DNA of 37,536 nt, taken from Inconstantimicrobium porci (GTDB lineage: Bacteria > Bacillota > Clostridia > Clostridiales > Clostridiaceae). The stretch spans positions 1-37,536 of the forward strand of contig NZ_VULX01000009.1 in assembly GCF_009696465.1 (NCBI RefSeq). Direction: 5' to 3'. Made by a program: the position numbers and the translations under genes. Positions within the stretch are counted from its first letter, which is position 1. The number at the start of each line of letters is the position of its first letter. Below are positions 24,508-32,193 of the stretch, in pieces. The notes beneath the pieces are model-generated. The model saw only the letters and a list, made by a program, of their open reading frames with translations. It had not been told where the DNA came from and searched no databases.

Positions 24508-24629
24508 ATCTAAGCTTCCTTTCTATTATTGTTAAAATAAATGATATAGGCATGATGATAATAAGATATGCAATAACTAGCATTGCAAGAGATTCAAACG
24601 TTCTATAATACATTCCTATAAGATCCTTT
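24488..24629 (-). pseudogene. Amino-acid ABC permease, C-terminal fragment
   Basis: After a TAA at about 24632 the minus strand reads DLIGMYYRTFESLAMLVIAY ... ILTIIERKLRYAEFGN* (stop 24488-24490). This is the end of a second GlnP-type permease. It overlaps the next permease start by 20 bp, the usual arrangement in such operons. Everything before it has been lost, and the PY-rich gene now lies there. Confidence 0.65.
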
Positions 24630-24647
24630 TATTTTATTCTACTTTAA

Positions 24648-24803
24648 CTAAATTGGCAGTATTGGTGGATATGGATATGGTGGGTATGGATATATAGGAT
24701 AAGGTGGATATATTGGTGGTTTAAAGTACATTTCTATTTTCTTAAATGCTTCAAGGTATTCCCCCTGTAGCCTCCCCACATATTTCTCATAACTGTGTAA
24801 CAT
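24648..24803 (-). CDS. Pro/Tyr-rich microprotein, 51 aa
   Basis: ATG 24803 to TAG 24648. The first 28 residues form an amphipathic segment (MLHSYEKYVGRLQGEYLEAF, then KKIEMYFK). The tail is PPIYPPYPIYPYPPYPYPPI then LPI, almost only Pro, Tyr and Ile. Its AAGGGGG site lies inside the last codons of padR, which ends 5 bases before this ATG, so translation is coupled. The tail recalls small Pro/Tyr-rich clostridial and spore-coat-like proteins. Function unknown. Confidence 0.65.
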   Translation of the reverse strand: MLHSYEKYVGRLQGEYLEAFKKIEMYFKPPIYPPYPIYPYPPYPYPPILPI

Positions 24804-24808
24804 AATTG

Positions 24809-25135
24809 TTATTCCCCCTTTTTAAATAAAATTTTCTGTGCACTTATATTTATCTTTTGATAATTCTCTCTAAAACTCTTCATCCATTCTATTCCTTCTT
24901 CGGTAATAGAATAATACTTTCTTTTCGGTCCAAGAGGTGACTCTCCCATTCTGCATGAAATAAGTTTTTTCTTATTTAATCTTGTAAGTACTGGATAAAG
25001 AGTCCCTTCAATAATATTTTCAAATCCATACTCCTGAAGCTGTGATAATATATCATAACCATAAGTCTCATGTTCTTCAATTATGGCTAAAATACAGCCT
25101 TCAAGAATTCCTTTTAATAACTGCGTATCTTCCAA
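24809..25135 (-). CDS. PadR-family transcriptional regulator
   Basis: 108 residues: LLKGILEGCILAIIEEHETYGYDILSQLQEYGFENIIEGT then LYPVLTRLNKKKLISCR and YYSITEEGIEWM, the complete PadR winged helix. Start is TTG 25135 with AGGAGGC 7-8 nt upstream; no ATG fits. The long C-terminal dimer domain of PadR subfamily 2 is absent, so it is a subfamily-1-type short protein. Its immediate partner is the Pro/Tyr-rich microprotein. PadR proteins often regulate their own operon. Confidence 0.88.
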   Translation of the reverse strand: MEDTQLLKGILEGCILAIIEEHETYGYDILSQLQEYGFENIIEGTLYPVLTRLNKKKLISCRMGESPLGPKRKYYSITEEGIEWMKSFRENYQKINISAQKILFKKGE

Positions 25136-25299
25136 ATTAATGCCTCCTACTATGCAATACTAAGTAGCTTTGATAATAATATATCACAGCTCTTGTTAAT
25201 AGCAAGTAGCCGTTTTAGAAATTTTTACCTAAACTGATTGTTTTCTGTTTTCCCATATATTACAATTAAAGAAACTATAAATAAATTGGGGTGATTATT

Positions 25300-25989
25300 A
25301 TGGTGAATAACAACTATCTACAAAAATTTACCGAAAAATATGATGGAGACGATGTAATAAAATACTCTGTAATATCTATAGCTTTTACTGTACTTACATT
25401 TTTTCTTTATTTCTTTGAAGGTTTTCACTATGGCCTGCCTGATGACATTTTTTACAGATACTTTACTCCTGTAAATATTACACTGCAAAAAATATATATT
25501 GTCTATCTATGCTGTTATACTGTTTTATGCTTATTCTTAATTTACAAAGCATTCAGCGAGATTGTATACAGTAAATTTGATCTAATTCTGTCCTTTTCAT
25601 TTATTATACCTTCTGTCTTTATATGTGCTCATATAATATATCTAACAGGAATGACAACCTTAAGTAACAGCATACCAGTCTTATCTATACTATTTACAGC
25701 TATATATATAATTATTGCTATGCTTTCTATACTGCATATTAAAAGAAATATTAAACTTAATCGTATACCAAAAACTTATAGCAAGAAAGTAACTGTACTA
25801 TCTTACTGCTGTATCTTTGGATTTATTTTCTTTTCCGAAGCATTGGGAGATAAGATTTTACCAAGAAACCCTATGTATAAACAGTCATTAGGTGCAATTA
25901 TAATCTTATTTTTTATTGACTATGTTATAGTGTATTTTATTTTTAAATATTATCTAAAAAAAATCCATCATAAAATTTTACCTTTTTAA
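25300..25989 (+). CDS. Polytopic membrane protein, unknown function
   Basis: 229 residues from ATG 25300 (GGGGTGATT 3-12 nt upstream; in-frame GTG at 25291 lies inside the site). About six hydrophobic segments lie near residues 23-41, 64-84, 94-114, 122-142, 165-182 and 194-216, with a basic C terminus (FKYYLKKIHHK). No family motif is recognised. It is transcribed alone and convergently with the histidine kinase gene. Confidence 0.7.
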   Translation: MVNNNYLQKFTEKYDGDDVIKYSVISIAFTVLTFFLYFFEGFHYGLPDDIFYRYFTPVNITLQKIYIVYLCCYTVLCLFLIYKAFSEIVYSKFDLILSFSFIIPSVFICAHIIYLTGMTTLSNSIPVLSILFTAIYIIIAMLSILHIKRNIKLNRIPKTYSKKVTVLSYCCIFGFIFFSEALGDKILPRNPMYKQSLGAIIILFFIDYVIVYFIFKYYLKKIHHKILPF

Positions 25990-26011
25990 ATGCAATTTCC
26001 CAGACATTAAA

Positions 26012-26057
26012 AAGAGCTGTATCAGGATGATTTTAAAATCAAACTGATACAGCTTTT
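26012..26057. terminator. Bidirectional terminator between 25989 and the kinase gene
   Basis: AGCTGTATCAG (26015-26025) pairs perfectly with CTGATACAGCT (26044-26054), with T-rich tails in both directions. Confidence 0.8.
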
Positions 26058-26069
26058 ATAAATAAAATA

Positions 26070-26975
26070 CTATTTCTTAAACTTAACAATAAATGTTAAT
26101 ATGCTTTCTCTTAATTCTGCTGTTATTTCTCCTCCAATTTTCTCAACAAGTAGCTTTGTAACAGTAAGACCAAGTCCAGAACTTTGATTATTCCTTGATT
26201 TATCCTTCATATAAAATCTCTTAAATAAATTCTCAAGATCATCTTCTACAAGATTATCTGTATCATTTGAAAACTTCATAATAACCTGATGATCTATTTC
26301 TTCCATTTCAACATTAAACATAGATATGCTATACTTTACTGCGTTTCCTATTAAATTAGAATATATTCTTGATAAAGCATTACTATCAACATTCAACATA
26401 ATAGGTTTCTCACCAATATTGATTTCTGCCTCTATGTTTCTTTTTTCAAAATCATTATATGTTGTAAGAAGCTGCTCCATAAGAATTTTATGTACATCTG
26501 TTTCCTTCAATTCGATGTTATACTCATCAGATTCCAACCTAGATAAATCATAAAATGACTGTATAAGGTTCTGAAGCGCTTTTGATTTTTTCTGTATAAT
26601 ATTGATATACTCTATTTTATCCTCTTCAACACAGTCATTATCCTTAATAAGTTCTACATATCCAAGTATTGATGTAAGTGGCGTTCTTAAATCATGGGAT
26701 ATACTTTGTATCTGTCTTCTTAAATCTTTTTCCCTTCTAAGCTGATCAATTCTATATTTCTGAGTATCTCTTAAATATACATTAAACTCCTTTAGAAGTT
26801 TTTCAAGATTTCTATCTGGATGTGAAAGCGTAACCTTCCTGCTTGTCTCCATATCCTCACATATTTCCTTAAAATCATCCTTTACATCCTTTATACTTTT
26901 TGAAAGCAGAAAAAAGCGTGCACCAAAATACACACTTATAATAAGTAGAACAGCTATAATTATATACTCAATCAT
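26070..26975 (-). CDS. Sensor histidine kinase, module 1
   Basis: 301 residues. One N-terminal transmembrane segment (residues 4-24) with almost no outside loop, a coiled linker, then the H-box SHDLRTPLTSILGYVELI with His94, N-box SNLIGNAVKYS, and G-box SSGLGLTVTKLLVEKIGG. With so little extracellular sequence, it probably senses through the membrane or through the neighbouring transporter. It is the last gene of response regulator - ATPase - permease - kinase and a paralogue of the kinase at 32610. GGGAGTGATG lies upstream of ATG 26975. Confidence 0.9.
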   Translation of the reverse strand: MIEYIIIAVLLIISVYFGARFFLLSKSIKDVKDDFKEICEDMETSRKVTLSHPDRNLEKLLKEFNVYLRDTQKYRIDQLRREKDLRRQIQSISHDLRTPLTSILGYVELIKDNDCVEEDKIEYINIIQKKSKALQNLIQSFYDLSRLESDEYNIELKETDVHKILMEQLLTTYNDFEKRNIEAEINIGEKPIMLNVDSNALSRIYSNLIGNAVKYSISMFNVEMEEIDHQVIMKFSNDTDNLVEDDLENLFKRFYMKDKSRNNQSSGLGLTVTKLLVEKIGGEITAELRESILTFIVKFKK

Positions 26976-27044
26976 AAAATAACATCACTCCCAGTTAGAT
27001 AAACATTAATTTAAAATTTAAGATGTAGGATTTAAAATTAAGGA

Positions 27045-27067
27045 TTGAACTCCCTTTTAGGAGTTCA
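27045..27067 (-). other. Hairpin between permease and kinase genes
   Basis: TTGAACTCC/GGGAGTTCAA stem with a 5-nt loop, 8 bp after the permease stop, without a T-run. It may be a processing or partial attenuation site that lowers kinase expression relative to the transporter. TTTAAAATT repeats follow it. Confidence 0.4.
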
Positions 27068-27074
27068 AAAAATA

Positions 27075-27839
27075 TTATTTTATTTCTTTTCTTTTAAATG
27101 CCATTAATCCTATAATATAGCATATCACTGATCCTATTATTCCTACAAGAATACATCTCATTAATCCTTCGTTTGTAAGCCATCCTAAAGTGTATGCTCC
27201 TGTTTTTTGATTGAAAGAAACATCACTAATAATGTACCAAGGCATCCAATCAGCAATTGCAGCTGCTATTTTAACCTTTGTTCCTAATAAAGCAAGGACT
27301 TTAGGAATAACAGCTATAACTATAGCCCATACAACAGCAATTGTTGTTTCCTTATCTATTATATAGTATAAAGAATGAGTAAAAACAACACATAAAATAA
27401 GTATAGGTACTGCTCCTGTCATGCCTGTTATTAATTCATTAAGATACATTGAGCCACTGTCAGCAAGTAATAAATATCCACCTGCAATATATGCTCCTAT
27501 AACTATAGTAAAAGCTATAAGTGCTACAAAAAGTTCTGTAAAAAGTCTTCCAAAGAAAATTTCTGATCTTGATAATCCATAAGCTACTGAATTTTTTAAA
27601 GTATGATTCTTAAACTCTTCTGCAAATACTACAGATACAAGTGCTACACATAACATCATTATTAATTGAACATTTGAAAACATGCTGCTGAATGCAAATT
27701 CAGTAGTTGTATACTGAGTTGGGAATATTGCCAGCATAACCTCAAGAAATAGCACTGCTGCTGTACATAATCCAACAAACATATATATTCCTCTTGAATG
27801 TATAATTCTATATAATTCACTCTTTAAATAATTATTCAT
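27075..27839 (-). CDS. ABC-2 type permease, module 1
   Basis: 254 residues from ATG 27839 (GGGGGT 8 nt upstream; the ATG at 27845 is too close). About six transmembrane segments. The N terminus KSELYRIIHSRGIYMFV, the FAEEFKNHTLKNSVAYGLSRSEIFFGRL block and a C-terminal LMAFKRKEIK are typical of the BcrB/lantibiotic-type ABC-2 permeases. It overlaps the ATPase gene by 8 bp. It pairs with that ATPase to remove antimicrobial peptides or similar amphiphiles. Paralogue of 33588-34478. Confidence 0.88.
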   Translation of the reverse strand: MNNYLKSELYRIIHSRGIYMFVGLCTAAVLFLEVMLAIFPTQYTTTEFAFSSMFSNVQLIMMLCVALVSVVFAEEFKNHTLKNSVAYGLSRSEIFFGRLFTELFVALIAFTIVIGAYIAGGYLLLADSGSMYLNELITGMTGAVPILILCVVFTHSLYYIIDKETTIAVVWAIVIAVIPKVLALLGTKVKIAAAIADWMPWYIISDVSFNQKTGAYTLGWLTNEGLMRCILVGIIGSVICYIIGLMAFKRKEIK

Positions 27840-28752
27840 TATCATTACCCCCTACTAAAGACATATAGTAATCTTCAAGTTTAATCATTTTCTGTGTTAT
27901 TTCCTTAAGTGCCATACCATTTTCAACTGCTAATTTACTTACCTTTTCAGGTTCCTTTATACCTTCAAAAAGATGAATCACGTTTCCTGGAAGCACCTTA
28001 TAATTTTTATATCCTAACTTTTCCTCTATAACTGCGCAAAGTTTTTTAGTATTATCTACTTTAACCTCTATATAACTTGTACATTTATCTTCAAGTTCCT
28101 TAGCTGTTAATTGTTCAACAAGTACACCTTTATTTAAAAAGCCATAACTTGTAGCTATATTAGAAAGCTCTGATAAAATATGACTTGAAATAATTATAGT
28201 AACATTATTCTCTTTATTAAGCTTTAATATTAGATTTCTTATTTCTATTATTCCTGATGGATCAAGTCCATTTATAGGTTCATCAAGAATAAGTAGTTCA
28301 GGCTCACCCATCATAGCAAGAGCAAGGCCTACCCTTTGTTTCATACCAAGAGAAAGATCACTAAACTTCTTGTTCTTTGCTTCAAGTATATTTACTGCTT
28401 CTAATGCTCTATCCACACTATCCTTACCTGGGATCCCTCTCTGTATTCTGTAATACTCTAAGTTCTTACCAACTGTAAGTTTAGGATAAAAACATGGCTG
28501 CTCAATTATTGCTCCAGTTCTTCTTCTTGCTCTTTGAAGCTCTTTCTCTCCTGATTTTCCAAACAGTTCAAAAGTACCACTTGTAGGCTGGCTCTGTCCT
28601 GTAAGTATTCTTAAAAATGTTGTCTTACCTGCACCGTTATTTCCTACAAGTCCATAAATATCACCTTTTTTAATTGTTATATTCATATCCCTTAATGCAG
28701 TAAAACTGCCATAATTCTTTGAGATATTGTTTGTTCTTATAATTTCACTCAT
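27832..28752 (-). CDS. BcrA-type ABC transporter ATPase, module 1
   Basis: 306 residues, the length of bacitracin/lantibiotic-type BcrA ATPases. Walker A GNNGAGKTT (37-45), Q-loop near IIEQP, signature LSLGMKQR (133-140), Walker B LLILDEP (153-159), H-loop SSHILSEL. A ~90-residue C-terminal alpha/beta extension (YIEVKVDNTKKLCAVIEEKL ... EDYYMSLVGG) is typical of this subgroup. Very similar block by block to the ATPase of module 2. Own promoter predicted with paired 11-bp repeats upstream. Confidence 0.92.
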   Translation of the reverse strand: MSEIIRTNNISKNYGSFTALRDMNITIKKGDIYGLVGNNGAGKTTFLRILTGQSQPTSGTFELFGKSGEKELQRARRRTGAIIEQPCFYPKLTVGKNLEYYRIQRGIPGKDSVDRALEAVNILEAKNKKFSDLSLGMKQRVGLALAMMGEPELLILDEPINGLDPSGIIEIRNLILKLNKENNVTIIISSHILSELSNIATSYGFLNKGVLVEQLTAKELEDKCTSYIEVKVDNTKKLCAVIEEKLGYKNYKVLPGNVIHLFEGIKEPEKVSKLAVENGMALKEITQKMIKLEDYYMSLVGGNDNE

Positions 28753-28840
28753 TGATAATCCCCTTTCACTTTCTTAAATATTTTCCTATAAAATTTAATT
28801 CATAATTAAATGTTCTTTTCTTATCCCTTCGACACTTAAT

Positions 28841-28887
28841 ATGATACAGAAATACATTAAACTAATCATCAAGAAACCTTAAAGAAA
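28841..28887 (-). promoter_or_regulatory. Predicted response-regulator site and promoter, module 1
   Basis: On the minus strand two 11-bp repeats, TTTCTTTAAGG (28887-28877) and TTTCTTGATGA (28876-28866), are followed 19 bp later by a -10 box TATCAT (28846-28841). No good -35 exists, and the repeats cover that position. This fits activation by an OmpR-type regulator. The same arrangement stands before the module 2 ATPase. Confidence 0.6.
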
Positions 28888-28895
28888 GTATAAAT

Positions 28896-28965
28896 TTAGC
28901 GTGCATTACCCGCCTGGATCTCCGTCGACACGCTCCAAGTCGACCAGGCAAGTATTGCACGCTAA
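28896..28965. repeat. GC-rich structured element, copy 1
   Basis: A nested palindrome: TTAGCGTGCA with TGCACGCTAA (10 bp), then GCCTG with CAGGC, then GTCGAC with GTCGAC around a 9-nt loop, separated by small internal loops. It is far more GC-rich than its surroundings. It lies 46 bp after the module 1 regulator gene and just upstream of the operator. The core CGACACGCTCCAAGTCG recurs at 30266-30282. It could be a structured RNA, a transcription stop, or a dispersed repeat. Confidence 0.6.
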
Positions 28966-29010
28966 TTTGTTGCTATTATTAATTTATATTTCTTTATACT
29001 TATTTAATAT

Positions 29011-29700
29011 TTATTTGCAAAGTTTAAAGCCTATTCCCCATACTGTCTTTATATATTCTTCGTCTGGATCGATGTCTTTTATCTTTTTTCTTACATTGCT
29101 CACATGAACATTTACTGTATTGTCTTCTCCAAAATATCCTGATTGCCAGATTGTTTCATATAAATTTTCTCTTGAATAAACTTTATCCGGATTTTTAACA
29201 AGGACACATAATATATCAAATTCATGTGCTGTTAAGTTAAGTTCTTGTCCATTAACTTGAGCCTCTCTTAACCCTTCATTAATCACAAGCTTCTTAAACT
29301 TCAGCTCATCGCTACTAGTAGCTCCCACAAACTTTCTATATCTTCTCAGCTGTGAATTCACTCTTGCTAAAATATCTGCTGCTTCAAATGGCTTTGTTAT
29401 ATAATCATCTGCTCCCATATTAAGAGCATTAACTCTGTCTTCAAGTGCAGTCTTTGCTGAGACTACTATTATTGGCATATCACTTTTATTTCTTATCTTA
29501 TTAATAAGTTCTTCACCTGTAACACCTGGCAGCATCATGTCAAGAAGAGCTATATCATATTGCTCCATAGAAATTCTAAGCTCAGCTTCACTGCCTGAAA
29601 AAGCTTGAACAACTTCATAATCTTCTTTTTTTAATATCTTCATTATTAAATTATTTATATCAACATCATCTTCCACAATTAAAACTTTCTGTTTTTCCAT
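29011..29700 (-). CDS. OmpR-family response regulator, module 1
   Basis: 229 residues from ATG 29700 (AGAGGG upstream; an ATG 18 bp earlier has no site). Receiver with acidic pocket EDDVD, phospho-acceptor Asp54 (IALLDMMLPG), VVSAKT and the conserved Lys in ITKPF. The C-terminal winged helix ends NTVNVHVSNVRKKIKD ... VWGIGFKLCK. Partner of the kinase at 26070 and predicted activator of the ATPase-permease genes. Paralogue of 35501-36193. Confidence 0.93.
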   Translation of the reverse strand: MEKQKVLIVEDDVDINNLIMKILKKEDYEVVQAFSGSEAELRISMEQYDIALLDMMLPGVTGEELINKIRNKSDMPIIVVSAKTALEDRVNALNMGADDYITKPFEAADILARVNSQLRRYRKFVGATSSDELKFKKLVINEGLREAQVNGQELNLTAHEFDILCVLVKNPDKVYSRENLYETIWQSGYFGEDNTVNVHVSNVRKKIKDIDPDEEYIKTVWGIGFKLCK

Positions 29701-29787
29701 AGCAACCCTCTCTACCATAAATTACATTAATATTTACATGTTACCAAAACATATATTATATTAATAATACCATAAGGAGGTCATATT

Positions 29788-30234
29788 TTGGTAAGAATTT
29801 TAATAATACTACTTCTTCTCGTTGTTCTTGCAGTAATGTATTATTCATTACAAAATGAGAAATTTAATCATAGAAAAGATAATATGTATCAGTCAAAACA
29901 GATACGTGAATTAAAAAAGAAATATAACGATCTTATGAGATCCAGCAGTGAACAATTTAGAAATATATCTCTTAATTCTCTGCCACTGTCTGCAGACACA
30001 GGTATAATCGCAGAAAATACAACTCTGCACATTGCACCAATGGAAAGAAGTGCTTCAGTTAATACAATAAATTATAAGACACAGGTAAATATCATTGACC
30101 AGATTGAGTGCAGCAATACACCCTGGTACTATATAGAAATACCATCCCTTGGAACACATAATTCCAAAGGATGGATCAAAAAATCAGACTTCACTTTTAT
30201 ATCTAGTACAAGTAAAGAAATCAGAAATGTATAA
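29788..30234 (+). CDS. Membrane-anchored SH3-like protein
   Basis: 148 residues starting at TTG 29788 with AAGGAGG 8 nt upstream. An N-terminal anchor (residues 3-20, almost all Leu/Ile/Val) is followed by a coiled linker rich in Lys/Gln. The C-terminal ~75 residues (ENTTLHIAPMERSASVNTIN, VNIIDQIE, WYYIEIPS, SKGWIKKSDF) follow the bacterial SH3b pattern, which often binds the cell wall. Divergent from the module 1 regulator, sharing an 87-bp promoter gap. Looks intact. Role unknown, possibly envelope surveillance. Confidence 0.7.
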   Translation: MVRILIILLLLVVLAVMYYSLQNEKFNHRKDNMYQSKQIRELKKKYNDLMRSSSEQFRNISLNSLPLSADTGIIAENTTLHIAPMERSASVNTINYKTQVNIIDQIECSNTPWYYIEIPSLGTHNSKGWIKKSDFTFISSTSKEIRNV

Positions 30235-30242
30235 AAAATTTA

Positions 30243-30290
30243 AAGCGCTATTTCGACTCCTCAGCCGACACACTCCAAGTCGGCTCTGCA
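30243..30290. repeat. GC-rich structured element, copy 2
   Basis: AGCCGAC (30263-30269) pairs with GTCGGCT (30279-30285) around a 9-nt loop ACACTCCAA. The loop and inner stem match copy 1 closely (GACAC-A/G-CTCCAAGTCG). Outer stems are degenerate. It sits just after the stop of the SH3-like gene, at the end of a decayed gene on the minus strand. Confidence 0.5.
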
Positions 30291-30641
30291 TAGGTCTTAA
30301 AATCCTTTGCCCTATAAAGAAACTCATAACTTAAAATTAAAATTACTATGAACATGAGTATAGCTGCTATATGAATATCGACAAACTTATTTCTATAACA
30401 ATTATATGATGATAGCACTATAATAACTTTGATTATTCCTTTTTTCATTATTTTGATATGATACCAGCTTTAGATTCTCCATAACTTTTCTATCACCAGA
30501 TTCATTTGTAAGATTATAAATCATCCTGTTATTTATACCGTTAATAATAAGTATTAAACTCAACGGAATAACTGCTAGCCCACTAACATATACGTGCTTT
30601 TCCTTTTCACAAAATCCATCCCCTTCATGGATCAGCTGCAC
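30248..30641 (-). pseudogene. Decayed membrane protein gene (N-terminal part and a second fragment)
   Basis: The minus strand from about 30626 reads MKGMDFVKRKSTYMLVG and then, one base out of frame in a GGG run, LAVIPLSLILIINGINNRMIY. Together this is a believable membrane-protein N terminus (basic residues, then a hydrophobic helix). Further on, a different frame gives a second membrane segment (AAILMFIVILILSYEFLYRA) that stops at 30248. At least one frameshift and probably a deletion separate the parts. It lies downstream of the YtrA-type regulator and propeller-like protein and may be a third part of that lost transporter operon. Confidence 0.5.
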
Positions 30642-30699
30642 TAAGGCACCCTATGCTGAAAAATCCAAAAAGTGTAACATCCCCATTAAACTATTTTAC

Positions 30700-31689
30700 T
30701 TAAATAAATATATGAACTGCTCCGCCAGCTGGCTGTCCTTTGCTGTCAAAAGCTCCTTTTTTCATAATATCCCCGCTGTAAAGTTCCTTGCCAGTATCTA
30801 TGCTAAAGATTTTGATAGCTTCCTGTTCACATTTCTGTCCATGACCGTCATATCTTGAATATATGCCATATACCTTATTATCCTTTACCTTGATATGACT
30901 AAACCCACTATTTTCATTATCCTTCCTATCAATCAGCTTTACTGTATCTTTAAGCTTTCCATCTGATGTTCTCTCAATCATTTCACCAGTATAGCTAAAA
31001 AGATACTGACCACCATTATTTTCAATTACTGTGTTAACATCAAATCCCTTTGGAAGCTTAGTCTTCTCAGTTGTATCATTTGTAACATTATATATAACAA
31101 GACTAAATACAGGAGTACCTTCGCTGTCGTTTTTATTGTTATTATAATCTACACAATAGATATTATTGCTGCTGTCAGTTTTAACTGCCATTATTTTTCT
31201 ACCAATGTCAAACTTCTTTAAAAAGTTTCCTGTCGCAAGATCAAACTTATAATTTACAAGGCTTTCTGTATCTTCGCTTGTTTCATTATTACTAGAAGAC
31301 TTCTGCAGTACAATATTCACAAATCTACCTGATATCTTAACTAGGTTTGTATGGAAATATCCATTATCGCTATTATAGTCAAGGTCATATCTTTTATTCT
31401 TTATATCTCCTGATTTTAAATCCTTTATATAAAGATCAATATAGTACTGTAATCCAGCCTGCTCAACTGATGCATAGCAAGCATACTTTTCGTTCTCATC
31501 TATAAATTGCTCATTAAGCATTTTACCTCTGAATAAGTCCTTATTCCTTTTTACCACATCATTGCTTCCATACTTATAAAAGCTGCTGTCTCTTTCTGTT
31601 TTTATATCATCTGCAGTAATAGTAACTTTTCTATCAAAAACATAAGAACTACCTTCATCCTGCAGTGTTTCAAACTTTACGCTACTCAT
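30700..31689 (-). CDS. Propeller-like extracytoplasmic domain, N-terminally truncated
   Basis: 329 residues with many short beta repeats (YIDLYIKDLKSGDIKNKRYD; VNYKFDLATGNFLKKFD; FSLVIYNVTNDTTEKTKL; AIKIFSIDTGKELYSGD), resembling the outside domain of YtrC/D-type transporter subunits. No signal peptide or membrane segment is present, and ATG 31689 has no convincing site. It begins 40 bp after the stop of a YtrA-type regulator, where an ABC ATPase and membrane part would be expected. The front of the operon has probably been deleted. Confidence 0.65.
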   Translation of the reverse strand: MSSVKFETLQDEGSSYVFDRKVTITADDIKTERDSSFYKYGSNDVVKRNKDLFRGKMLNEQFIDENEKYACYASVEQAGLQYYIDLYIKDLKSGDIKNKRYDLDYNSDNGYFHTNLVKISGRFVNIVLQKSSSNNETSEDTESLVNYKFDLATGNFLKKFDIGRKIMAVKTDSSNNIYCVDYNNNKNDSEGTPVFSLVIYNVTNDTTEKTKLPKGFDVNTVIENNGGQYLFSYTGEMIERTSDGKLKDTVKLIDRKDNENSGFSHIKVKDNKVYGIYSRYDGHGQKCEQEAIKIFSIDTGKELYSGDIMKKGAFDSKGQPAGGAVHIFI

Positions 31690-31729
31690 TTCTTAGTGTA
31701 TTAAAACATTCATACACCGCTATAAAATT

Positions 31730-32089
31730 TTATTTCCATCTGTCATTAAGTATATTTATAACATCATTTTTATCTACGTTTATTGATTTTAAATTTACAA
31801 TTAAATTATTGATTGCATCATCAATAAGTTCATATTTCATTGTCTTTATCTTTTCAGTATCTCTTGTGATAGTGCTTTGAAAATTTCTCACAGTTTCAAT
31901 CATTCCCTGATCCTCCATTTCCTTATATGCTCTCTGCACAGTATTAGCGTTAACTTTTAATGTGCCTGCAAGTTCTCTTCTTGATGGTATCTCATCACCA
32001 GGTTTAAAATTTCCAACAACCATCTGCTGTTTGAAATATTTAACTATCTGTAGATAAATAGGTTCATTTGTATTGAAATCTATAATCAC
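31730..32089 (-). CDS. GntR-family regulator, YtrA type
   Basis: 119 residues starting at GTG 32089 with AAGGAGG 8 nt upstream. The GntR winged helix is complete (PIYLQIVKYFKQQMVVGNFK, PGDEIPSRRELAGTLKVNANTVQRAYKEMEDQGMI, with the S-R-R-E-L-A motif). The C-terminal domain is only ~45 residues, as in the YtrA subfamily. YtrA proteins repress adjacent ABC transporter operons and react to cell-wall antibiotics. Here the neighbouring operon is mostly deleted. It should repress its own promoter through the palindrome at 32127. Confidence 0.9.
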   Translation of the reverse strand: MIIDFNTNEPIYLQIVKYFKQQMVVGNFKPGDEIPSRRELAGTLKVNANTVQRAYKEMEDQGMIETVRNFQSTITRDTEKIKTMKYELIDDAINNLIVNLKSINVDKNDVINILNDRWK

Positions 32090-32120
32090 ACTTTTACCTC
32101 CTTATCTTCTCTTTAAATGT

Positions 32121-32149
32121 ATTATAGTATTAATACACTATGCAGTCAA
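32121..32149 (-). promoter_or_regulatory. Promoter and operator of the YtrA-type regulator
   Basis: TTGACT (32149-32144), 17-bp spacer, perfect TATAAT (32126-32121). The spacer contains the perfect palindrome GTATTAATAC (32136-32127) inside a wider AGTGTATTAATACT. A dimer bound there would block RNA polymerase, as expected for autoregulated GntR/YtrA genes. Confidence 0.7.
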
Positions 32150-32193
32150 TATATTTTTGAATAATTTTTTTTAAAATACTAACACTAGATTTA

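Noticed and set aside
28924..28944. Paired GTCGAC sites as cloning-vector contamination
   Set aside because: A related but diverged copy occurs 1.3 kb away with changes that keep the stem, which contamination would not explain; read-level data could still reopen this.
28896..28965. Minus-strand short reading frame (TCLVDLERVDGDPGG) across the GC-rich element
   Set aside because: It has no start or ribosome binding site and the base pattern is explained by nested palindromes.
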